Assembly (NCBI GenBank): GCA_025992705.1 | Contig: DAJPGJ010000001.1 | Span: 558,001-622,000, forward strand | Direction of reading: 5' to 3' | Origin: Coriobacteriaceae bacterium | Lineage (GTDB): Bacteria; Actinomycetota; Coriobacteriia; Coriobacteriales; QAMH01 | DNA: 64,000 nt | Part shown: positions 10,933-17,609 of the stretch, piece after piece | Layout of the letters: each line of letters begins with the position of its first letter | Numbering within the stretch: position 1 is the first letter of the stretch | Program-made: the position numbers and the translations under genes | The notes under the pieces: generated by a model | The model's database searches: none | What the model was told of the DNA's origin: nothing | The model's input: only the letters and a program-made list of their open reading frames with translations

Positions 10933-12705
10933 ATGGACGGTAAAGAGTTTACTGTTTCCGAAGTCATTGACCGCGCGGGCATTTCTGCCCACACATGGGT
11001 CGTGTTCGTTCTCTTGGCTTTCGCCATGATTTTCGACGGCTACGACTTCATGATCGTCAATTCCACCAACACCTATGTTGCACCTACGTTCTTCGCGGCT
11101 CAGATTGCTGCCGGTCAGCCCATCGCGGCTCTTACCGGCTCCCTGACCACGTGGGGCCTGCTCGGCATGGTTCTTGGTGGCGCCGTCGGAGGTATCCTCT
11201 CCGACATGATCGGTCGTAAGAAGATGCTCACGATCGCAGTTATCTTCTACGGTCTGTTCACCCTACCCCAGGCTTTCGCGCCGGATTACGCCTTCTTCTG
11301 CGCGTTCCGCCTCATCGCTGGCTTTGGTGTCGGCTCCTGCATCCCGGTTGTAACCACCGTGTTCTCCGAGAGCATGCCTTCCAAGCAGCGCGGCATTTTC
11401 GTTACCTTCGGCATGGCCTTCATGGTTATGGGTTGGGTTATCGCTGGTCTGGTTGCAGCTCCCGTCTGCTCCAACCCGAACCCGATCATCCCTGGTCTCT
11501 GCGACGGTCAGATCACGCTCGCAACTGGCGCGACTGCTGTGCAGAACTGGCGTGTCTGCTACCTGATCGGCGCTCTGCCGGTCGTCTACGGAATCATCCT
11601 GCTCTTCGCGATGCATGAGACTCCGCACTGGTATGCAAACCATGACCAGAAGGACAAGGCTGTTGCCCGTCTCGAGCAGATCGTCAAGGCTACCCGCCAC
11701 GTCGATGTGCACTTCGACGCCAACCTGCTGATCGTTCCGCCCAAGCCTGCCAAGTCTGGCCCCGCGGCTCTGTTCTCCAGCAAGTTCATCGTCGCCACCT
11801 GCGCAATTTGGTCCGCTTACTTCGTCGGCCAGTTCTGCGTCTATGGCATGAACGCCTGGATTCCCACCTGGTTCCAGGGCAATGGCTTCACCGCCGCCGA
11901 GTCTGTAACCCTGCAGACCTGGAACAACGTTGCCGCTATCGCCTCGAACATCGTCGTTGGCTTTGTGTCTGACGCCATCGGCCGTAAGCGTGCACTGTGG
12001 ATTGGCTGGGTCGCTTGTATCGTTGCGATCATCGCCTGCTCCGTGTTCGTCCCGATGTTCCCGGGCGAGGCTCCCGTGAATGGCGCACCCCTCGCTGGCG
12101 CTGCTGCGGGCAACTTCGTTCCCTGCATCTTCCTGATGCTCCTCTTCGGCTTCTGCCTGAACTACGCCATTACGGCTGTCCAGCCCCTGATGCCCGAGTC
12201 CTATCCCACCACGCTGCGCAACACCGGTACTTCTTGGTGCCAGGCGTTCGCCCGCTTCGGTGGTTCCGGCTCCTCCATCGTTCTCGGTGCTGCTGCCGGT
12301 CTGGCCATGTTCCAGCATGACGTCAATGGCGTTATGTCCAACAACTGGTCCATGGTTGTGCTCGTTCTGCTCATCCCGTTCGTCCTTGGTCTCCTCTGCA
12401 CGCTGCTCTTCGTGAAGAACACGGGCGGAAAGACGATGGACGAGCTGCAGAAGCTCTCCGAGGAGAATCCGCTCTCCGAGACGGACGGCAATGGCCGCTT
12501 CTGGGTCATGATCGCCGTGGTTGTCATCAACTTCATCGGCTGCATCGTGTGCCCGCTGGCCATCCCCGGCTTCTCCAAGACGGCTATGGCTCTGCCCATC
12601 ATGCTCGTTGCCATGCTCCTTCCGTTCATCTACTTCTTCGTATTTGGCGGTCTGGGCCTCGGCAAGGAGAAGAAGGCAAAGGCAGAGGGTGCCAACATTC
12701 TCTAA
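10933..12705 (+). CDS. MFS transporter, aromatic-acid:H+ symporter (AAHS)-like, with C-terminal extension
   Basis: A 590-residue integral membrane protein. TM1 carries IFDGYDFMIVN, the acidic TM1 motif of AAHS-type symporters. The loop 2-3 signature GGILSDMIGRKK and its loop 8-9 repeat GFVSDAIGRKR are intact MFS motifs. After the usual 12 helices and a hydrophilic stretch (GGKTMDELQKLSEENP), two more hydrophobic segments occur (VMIAVVVINFIGCIVCP and LPIMLVAMLLPFIYFFVF), making about 14 TM. It probably imports a small organic acid; the substrate is unknown. The start ATG follows AAGGAGGGACTG. It is followed by a strong terminator. Confidence 0.85.
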   Translation: MDGKEFTVSEVIDRAGISAHTWVVFVLLAFAMIFDGYDFMIVNSTNTYVAPTFFAAQIAAGQPIAALTGSLTTWGLLGMVLGGAVGGILSDMIGRKKMLTIAVIFYGLFTLPQAFAPDYAFFCAFRLIAGFGVGSCIPVVTTVFSESMPSKQRGIFVTFGMAFMVMGWVIAGLVAAPVCSNPNPIIPGLCDGQITLATGATAVQNWRVCYLIGALPVVYGIILLFAMHETPHWYANHDQKDKAVARLEQIVKATRHVDVHFDANLLIVPPKPAKSGPAALFSSKFIVATCAIWSAYFVGQFCVYGMNAWIPTWFQGNGFTAAESVTLQTWNNVAAIASNIVVGFVSDAIGRKRALWIGWVACIVAIIACSVFVPMFPGEAPVNGAPLAGAAAGNFVPCIFLMLLFGFCLNYAITAVQPLMPESYPTTLRNTGTSWCQAFARFGGSGSSIVLGAAAGLAMFQHDVNGVMSNNWSMVVLVLLIPFVLGLLCTLLFVKNTGGKTMDELQKLSEENPLSETDGNGRFWVMIAVVVINFIGCIVCPLAIPGFSKTAMALPIMLVAMLLPFIYFFVFGGLGLGKEKKAKAEGANIL

Positions 12706-12748
12706 GTTGTGCCCCTGCACTTGTCGTTAGCTCTTGCTAGCGCAACGG

Positions 12749-12780
12749 AAGGCCCCCGGCGTAATGCCGGGGGCCTTCTT
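12749..12780 (+). terminator. Rho-independent-type terminator after MFS gene
   Basis: A perfect 12-bp GC-rich stem (12749-12760 with 12766-12777) with loop GTAAT, followed by CTTCTT. It lies 44 nt after the MFS stop codon. Confidence 0.85.
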
Positions 12781-12847
12781 CGTGACAGGGGGACGGGGGT
12801 TCTGTCACGCCGGATTCGCGTGACAGAACCCCCGTCCCCCTGTCACG
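12781..12847. repeat. Long perfect inverted repeat (30-bp arms, 7-nt loop)
   Basis: Arms 12781-12810 and 12818-12847 are exact reverse complements around a CGGATTC loop. It abuts the MFS terminator and lies between two convergent genes, ending 15 nt before the stop codon of the minus-strand gene at 12863. The outer word is CGTGACAGGGGGACGGGGG, related in style to the other palindromes of the window. Confidence 0.92.
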
Positions 12848-12862
12848 CCTAAAGCTCGCTGT

Positions 12863-13591
12863 CTACTTCTTTATCGAATCGCTCTTGCGCTTTTCCAGGA
12901 CGTGGCCGCGCTTGTCTTTCTTCAGCTTGGAATCCTTGTGGTCGATGGGGCGACCTTCCGGCCTGATGATGCGCACGTAGGGGGAGTCGGCCTCGATGAG
13001 CTCCTGGACTTCCTCGTAGGTGAAGCCCTTGTTCTCGAAGATGCGGCTCTTGAGGTTGTTGAGGAGCCCGGCAGGGGTGTAGTCGTTGCCCTCGCTCAGG
13101 CCCTTCCATTCCTCCTTGATAAGGATGGCGACAAACGCCGCCACGGCAATGCGCAGCTTTTCAAGCTCGTGGGCATGAATCTCGTAGCACATGCCCTTGT
13201 CCTTGAAGTTGACGAGCTTGATATGCACCGCCTTGCGCTCGAAGCTCGTGAGCGTCTCCTCGACGAAGGTGCACGGGGGCTCGTGTGCGCATCCATAGAG
13301 ATCCCACACCATGCCCTCGATGTAGTAGTGATGATTGATAACGAACGTGTGCAGGATGTACTCCCAGCGCTCGTAGCGGATGTAGTAGTTAAGCACGTGA
13401 TTATCGGGTTTGATGAGGCCGACCTGACCACCCATGCGGCCCATGATCTGCACCTTGTCCTTCTCCCGTTTCCAGCCTTCCTTGCTTTTGAACTGGAGGA
13501 AGACGTCGCCGTCTTCGTACCAGGTGTCGAAGTCCTCGTGCTTGGCGATGGCATCTTGCTGGATGTAGATCTTGTTAAATTTCTGAGCCAC
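12863..13591 (-). CDS. Hypothetical protein, function unknown
   Basis: A 242-residue soluble protein, rich in aromatic and charged residues. An N-terminal part (IYIQQDAIAKHEDFDTWYEDGDVFLQF) and a middle with NYYIRYERWEYILH and INHHYYIEGMVWDLYG give way to a basic tail (KLKKDKRGHVLEKRKSD). A central Cys pair occurs in YGCAHEPPCTF. No signal peptide or TM segment is seen. The start is a GTG at 13591 with AAGGGG about 6 nt upstream. It is divergent from the FKBP gene. I do not recognise the family; it is probably lineage-restricted. Confidence 0.7.
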   Translation of the reverse strand: MAQKFNKIYIQQDAIAKHEDFDTWYEDGDVFLQFKSKEGWKREKDKVQIMGRMGGQVGLIKPDNHVLNYYIRYERWEYILHTFVINHHYYIEGMVWDLYGCAHEPPCTFVEETLTSFERKAVHIKLVNFKDKGMCYEIHAHELEKLRIAVAAFVAILIKEEWKGLSEGNDYTPAGLLNNLKSRIFENKGFTYEEVQELIEADSPYVRIIRPEGRPIDHKDSKLKKDKRGHVLEKRKSDSIKK

Positions 13592-13643
13592 GAAATCCCC
13601 TTTGATTTGCGGTTACGCTTTGGCAATTATAGCCCAGATACCC

Positions 13644-13671
13644 TTGCAGAATTCCCCGCATGCGGTACTGT
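13644..13671 (+). promoter_or_regulatory. Candidate promoter for FKBP-uspA unit
   Basis: TTGCAG (13644-13649), a 16-nt spacer and TACTGT (13666-13671) lie in the divergent gap upstream of the FKBP gene. Confidence 0.35.
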
Positions 13672-13736
13672 CATGAGGACGCTTTTTCGCGTGAGAAATG
13701 GCGCATTACGCGCACTCGGATGAGAGGACTATCGTC

Positions 13737-14225
13737 ATGCTCGATGGAACAACCGTAACCCTGACTTTCGAAGGTCGTTTGCCAGATGGCTCCGTCTACG
13801 ACAAGATGACCGCCGAGAACCCCCTCGTGTTCCAGGTTGGTCACGACATGGTGCTCGATGGTTTCGAGCGCGAGGTACGCGAGATGGCCGAGGGCGAGAA
13901 GAAGACCTTCACCATCAAGGATTGGGAGGCATTCGGCGAGTATCTCGACGAGCATACCGAGGAAATCCCGATGGAGGTCATGCCCAACATGAAGGGCCTC
14001 GAAATCGGCAAGGTCATCTGGATGATCACCGAAGACGAGGAGAAGGTTCCGGTTACGGTCAAGAACATCACCCCGGAGGCCGTGACGCTCGATTACAACC
14101 ATCCGCTGGCGGGCAAGGATCTTACCTTCGATGTCGAGCTCATCAAGGTCGATGAGTCTACGGCCGATGATCCCAATGCCCCCAAGAGGGAGATTCCCAA
14201 GGATCCCCTCGACCTCATCATGTAG
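13737..14225 (+). CDS. FKBP-type peptidyl-prolyl isomerase (SlyD-like)
   Basis: A 162-residue protein. The N-terminal FKBP half-domain contains LDGTTVTLTFEGRLPDGSVYDKM and PLVFQVGHDMVLDGFEREV. An insert-in-flap-like middle segment follows (ITEDEEKVPVTVKNITPEAVTLDYNHPLAGKDLTFDVEL), which closely matches the SlyD IF-domain pattern DxNHPLAGKxLxFxVE. It catalyses proline isomerisation and has chaperone activity. I used the ATG at 13737, which has GAGAGG 9 nt upstream; an in-frame ATG at 13698 would add 13 residues. No His-rich SlyD metal tail is present. Confidence 0.85.
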   Translation: MLDGTTVTLTFEGRLPDGSVYDKMTAENPLVFQVGHDMVLDGFEREVREMAEGEKKTFTIKDWEAFGEYLDEHTEEIPMEVMPNMKGLEIGKVIWMITEDEEKVPVTVKNITPEAVTLDYNHPLAGKDLTFDVELIKVDESTADDPNAPKREIPKDPLDLIM

Positions 14226-14236
14226 GGGATCGCGCC

Positions 14237-14650
14237 ATGTACAAGAACATTCTCGTTGCCGCCGATGGATCGGAAAACTCACTGCGTGCAACGGAGCAAG
14301 CAGCCTACATCGCATCGCTTGAGGGCGATGTGCAGGTCAAGATCGTCTCGGTTATCGCCATCGATGTGTATTCGGACATGGTCTATGACCCGATCGAGGC
14401 GCACGGTGAGGCCCAGCGCGAGATTATCAAGGATGCGGCACAGGTTTTGGCAGACGCCGGCATCGACCATGAGATCGTGCTGTTGCATGGCCGTCCTGCC
14501 GACGAAATCATTCGCTATGCGACGGAGTCGGAAGCTGATTTGCTCGTGATGGGCAGCCGTGGTCTGGGCGCCCTGCGCGAGTTCGCGCTCGGCAGCGTGA
14601 GCCACAAGGTTCTCACGCATGCCAAGTGCCCGGTGCTTGTCGTGAAGTAG
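14237..14650 (+). CDS. Universal stress protein, UspA family
   Basis: A 137-residue single Usp domain. It begins MYKNILVAADGSENS and ends with the ATP-binding signature VMGSRGLGALREFALGSVSHKVLTHAKCPVLVV, which has the G-x2-G-x9-G-S pattern. It is therefore likely to be an ATP-binding Usp. It starts 11 nt after the FKBP gene and is probably co-transcribed. A REP-like palindrome and a terminator follow it. Confidence 0.9.
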   Translation: MYKNILVAADGSENSLRATEQAAYIASLEGDVQVKIVSVIAIDVYSDMVYDPIEAHGEAQREIIKDAAQVLADAGIDHEIVLLHGRPADEIIRYATESEADLLVMGSRGLGALREFALGSVSHKVLTHAKCPVLVVK

Positions 14651-14684
14651 GGGTTTCTCCACTCCGGCGCTCCGCGCTCTCTAT

Positions 14685-14732
14685 TGTCATTTCGAGCGGA
14701 GCAGCCGAAGGCTGCGAAGTCGAGAAATCTCG
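14685..14732. repeat. REP-like imperfect palindrome
   Basis: The segment has the layout TGTCATTTCGAGCGGAGC, then an inner 6-bp stem GCAGCC-GAA-GGCTGC, then GAAGTCGAGAAATCTC. The outer parts ATTTCGA and TCGAGAAAT pair imperfectly. The architecture is that of a repetitive extragenic palindrome, and its sequence class differs from the GGGACAG-type hairpins of this window. It lies between the convergent uspA and MBL-fold genes. Confidence 0.65.
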
Positions 14733-14739
14733 CATTGCG

Positions 14740-14776
14740 GGCAAGGCGCGTCAGACGCGCCTTGCCTCATTTTTTT
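14740..14776 (+). terminator. Rho-independent terminator after uspA
   Basis: A perfect 12-bp stem (14740-14751 with 14755-14766), loop CAG, followed by TCATTTTTT. Its T-tract overlaps the stop codon of the convergent MBL-fold gene. Confidence 0.88.
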
Positions 14777-15395
14777 ACATATGCAGCTCGGCCCCGGGGA
14801 CGAGGATGATGCGTCCGGGAGCTTGGAATGCCTCGAGCTTGGCCTCGTCGTACTCGGCGACCGTGGCGTCGGCGGAGTCGATGGGCACCTCATGGACGGG
14901 AATGTTGTGCTTGGCACCGACGAGCTTGGCGCACTCGGAAGCCTCGTCTGCATCCATGTTGTACACCCCGTCGCAGGGGAATGCCGCATAGTCGAGCTTC
15001 ATGGCGGCAAGCTTGCCGGACTTCATGTCCTCGGTCATGCTCGTGTCGCCTGCCGCATAGAATGAGACGCCATCGAACTCGAGCACGTAGCCAACGCACT
15101 CGTCAGACGGGTGGTTCTCGTTGTATGCCTGCACCGCCTGGATCTTCACGCCGTGAGACTCCGTGGAGAGGTACTCGTCGCTCGTGGGGTGTAAATCCCT
15201 CGCACGGATGACTTCGCAGCCAGGCGCATGGGGCATCTTGTCGACCGCATCATGATCGAAATGGTCGTGGGTGACCAGGACGAGGTCGGCCTCGAGCTCG
15301 TATTCCTTTCCGAAGTATGGGTCGACGTAGATGACCGTGTTGTCGTCGAGCGTGAACCTGTAGGAGCCGTGCCCCTGAAATAGCATCGTAGTCAT
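14775..15395 (-). CDS. Metallo-beta-lactamase-fold metal-dependent hydrolase (UlaG-like)
   Basis: A 206-residue protein. The MBL metal motif is THDHFDHDAVDK. The bridging ligand is in FYAAGDTSMTEDM, and a late His lies in HNIPVHEVP. The short form with an early GHGSYRF segment resembles the UlaG-like/YtnP-type hydrolase group. The substrate is unknown. The start ATG at 15395 has GAGGAGGC upstream. It lies downstream of htpG on the same strand, separated by an inverted repeat that may be an operator or a terminator. Confidence 0.82.
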   Translation of the reverse strand: MTTMLFQGHGSYRFTLDDNTVIYVDPYFGKEYELEADLVLVTHDHFDHDAVDKMPHAPGCEVIRARDLHPTSDEYLSTESHGVKIQAVQAYNENHPSDECVGYVLEFDGVSFYAAGDTSMTEDMKSGKLAAMKLDYAAFPCDGVYNMDADEASECAKLVGAKHNIPVHEVPIDSADATVAEYDEAKLEAFQAPGRIILVPGAELHM

Positions 15396-15432
15396 GATAA
15401 GCCTCCTCGCTCGCTTTTATATCCATATAAGA

Positions 15433-15468
15433 TTATAGGCAGCGCACAATATAATGCACTGCCTATAA
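15433..15468. promoter_or_regulatory. Inverted repeat between htpG and the MBL-fold gene (14-nt arms, one mismatch)
   Basis: The arms TTATAGGCAGCGCA (15433-15446) and TGCACTGCCTATAA (15455-15468) flank an 8-nt AT-rich spacer. It lies downstream of htpG and upstream of the MBL-fold gene on the minus strand, next to the AT-rich string TATAATCTTATATGG. It could be an operator over the MBL-fold gene promoter or the htpG terminator; no T-tract supports the latter. Confidence 0.5.
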
Positions 15469-15490
15469 CCGAAATTATCATGAGAAATGT

Positions 15491-17401
15491 TTATTTCATC
15501 AGCTCGCAGATAGCCTCGTTGAATGCTGCCGAATCCGCGATTTCGAGACCCTCCGCCAAACGTGCCTGGTTGTAGAGCAGGTTGGCGTACTGGGCGACCT
15601 TCTCGGTCTCGCCAGCCTCTTGCGCTGCCTGGAGCGTTGCGAAGACCGGGTGATTGGGGTTGAGCTCGAGCACGTGCTTTGCCTCGGGACGCTCGCCGGC
15701 GGCAGCCGGGATGGTCGCGAAGTACTTCTCCATACCCAGGCTCACGGGGCCATCGGCGACGATGCAGCAGGCCGCATCAGCCAGACGCGAGGTGGCCGTG
15801 ACATTGGTGATGTCGTCGGGGAGCGCCTCGGTCATCGCCTCGAACAGCGTGCTGTTCTCCTCACGCTGCTTGGCGACTTCCTCCTTCTCCTCCTCGGTTT
15901 CGAGGCCAAGGTCCTCGCCGCTGGCGACGTTGCGCATTTCCTTGTCATCGTAGCTGCCGATGGAGAGCAGGCAGAACTCGTCGACGTTGTCACCGCAGAG
16001 CAGGACGTCGTAGCCACGCGAGACGACCGACGTGACGCTCGGGCTCTGCGCCAGGCGTGCGACGGTGTCGCCGGAAGCGAAGAAGATGTTCTCTTGGCCC
16101 TCCTGCATGCCGGCGACGTACTCGGCCAGGGTGATGGGCTTGTCCTCCTTGGCGGAGTGGAAGAGCAGCAGGTCCTGCAGCAGGTCCTTGTGCGCTCCGT
16201 AGGTGGAGTAGATGTCGTACTTGAGCACGTGGCCGAACTTGCTGAAGAAATCGACGTAGGCCTCACGGTCGTCTTTGCAGAGCTTCTCGAGCTCCTGCTT
16301 GATCTTCTTCTCGATGCGACGCTCGATGGCGATGAGCTGACGGTCCTGCTGGAGCGTCTCGCGCGAGATGTTGAGGTTGAGGTCGGGGCTATCGACGACG
16401 CCGCGCACGAAGCCGAAGCAGTCCGGCAGCAGGTCCTCGCAGTGCTCCATGATCATGACGTTGTTGCTGTAGAGGGCCAAGCCGCGCTGGAAGTCCTTGG
16501 CGTACAGGTTCATGGGCGCATCCGTGGGGATGAAGAGCAGCGCGTCGTAGTTCAGGCTACCCTCTGCGTGCATGGAAATCGTACGCAGGGGCGTATCGGC
16601 CGTATGGAACTGGGCCTGGTAGAAGTCGGCGTACTCCTCGTCGGAGACCTCGGACTTCTTCTTGGTCCAGATGGGAATCATCGAGTTGAGGATTTCCTCC
16701 TCGACGAAGGTCTCGGTTGCGGGCACGTAATCGTCGCCAGCGTCCTCGGGCTTCTCGAGCGTGCGCGTCTTCTCCACGTCCATGATGATCGGGTAGCGGA
16801 TGTAATCGCTGTAACGCTTGACCAAATGCTTGATGAGAGCCTGCGAGAGGTACTCGTCGTAATTGACCTCGTCGGTGTTCTCGCGCAGATGCAGGATGAT
16901 GTCCGTGCCGCGCTTCTCGCGGGTGGTCTCGCTGATGTTGTAGCCCTCGATGCCGTCGCTTTCCCACTTGAAGGCCTCGTCGCTGCCGTATGCCTTCGAG
17001 ATGACGGTGACCTGGTCGGCGACCATGAACGAAGAGTAGAAGCCGACGCCGAACTGGCCGATGATATCGACTTCCTCGAGCTTCTCGGAATCCGAACTCT
17101 TGAATTCGAGCGAGCCCGAATGGGCGATGGTGCCGAGGTTCTTGTCGAGCTCGTCCTTGGTCATGCCAATGCCATCGTCGCTGATGGTGAGCGTGCGGGC
17201 ATCCTCGTCAATGGCAATCTGAATGCGCAGGTCGCTGCGCATGATGGAGCTGTCCTTGTTCTCGAGTGAGGTGAGGTAGAGCTTGTCGAGCGAATCCGAT
17301 GCGTTGGAGATGAGCTCACGCAGGAAGATCTCGCGATTGGTGTAGATGGAGTTAATCATCAAGTCGAGCAGCTTTTTGCTCTCTGTCTTGAATTTACGCA
17401 T
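15491..17401 (-). CDS. htpG: Chaperone protein HtpG (Hsp90)
   Basis: A 636-residue Hsp90. The GHKL ATPase domain contains ELISNASDSLDKL, DDGIGMTKDELDKNLGTIAHSGS and QFGVGFYSSFMV. A middle domain with SRETLQQDR and a C-terminal dimerisation domain follow. The eukaryotic charged linker is absent, as expected. The start is the ATG at 17401 with AAAGGA upstream. It is divergent from folC. No CIRCE or HAIR heat-shock operator is visible upstream. Confidence 0.96.
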   Translation of the reverse strand: MRKFKTESKKLLDLMINSIYTNREIFLRELISNASDSLDKLYLTSLENKDSSIMRSDLRIQIAIDEDARTLTISDDGIGMTKDELDKNLGTIAHSGSLEFKSSDSEKLEEVDIIGQFGVGFYSSFMVADQVTVISKAYGSDEAFKWESDGIEGYNISETTREKRGTDIILHLRENTDEVNYDEYLSQALIKHLVKRYSDYIRYPIIMDVEKTRTLEKPEDAGDDYVPATETFVEEEILNSMIPIWTKKKSEVSDEEYADFYQAQFHTADTPLRTISMHAEGSLNYDALLFIPTDAPMNLYAKDFQRGLALYSNNVMIMEHCEDLLPDCFGFVRGVVDSPDLNLNISRETLQQDRQLIAIERRIEKKIKQELEKLCKDDREAYVDFFSKFGHVLKYDIYSTYGAHKDLLQDLLLFHSAKEDKPITLAEYVAGMQEGQENIFFASGDTVARLAQSPSVTSVVSRGYDVLLCGDNVDEFCLLSIGSYDDKEMRNVASGEDLGLETEEEKEEVAKQREENSTLFEAMTEALPDDITNVTATSRLADAACCIVADGPVSLGMEKYFATIPAAAGERPEAKHVLELNPNHPVFATLQAAQEAGETEKVAQYANLLYNQARLAEGLEIADSAAFNEAICELMK

Positions 17402-17444
17402 GGGTATGTGTCCTTTCGCGTGCGTTATATATGTACAAACAGCG

Positions 17445-17474
17445 ATTGTAGAAGAGGGGATATAGATTATGCAC
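17445..17474 (-). promoter_or_regulatory. Candidate htpG promoter
   Basis: On the minus strand, GTGCAT (17474-17469), an 18-nt spacer and TACAAT (17450-17445) precede the htpG ATG by about 44 nt. Confidence 0.4.
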
Positions 17475-17541
17475 GTCCTGTCACTGACATGTTACCTAAC
17501 TGCAGTTATTTAGAATATCTAAGTCGATAGATAGCAGATAT

Positions 17542-17572
17542 GTGTGACAAATGATCTGTCCACTTGTCACAC
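17542..17572. repeat. Short inverted repeat with family word (9-bp arms)
   Basis: GTGTGACAA (17542-17550) and TTGTCACAC (17564-17572) are perfect reverse complements. The segment 17543-17561 reads TGTGACAAATGATCTGTCC, matching the word in the 1033-1051 and 26368-26387 elements. It may be a short member or remnant of that palindromic family, or an operator in the htpG-folC divergent region. Confidence 0.6.
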
Positions 17573-17609
17573 GCAGTCTAATGATTCGTATCGATGTAGA
17601 ATGGCGTCC

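Noticed and set aside
15620..17269. Plus-strand frame of 549 codons opposite htpG
   Set aside because: HtpG is unambiguous on the minus strand; this frame is a Val/Leu/Asp-rich shadow.
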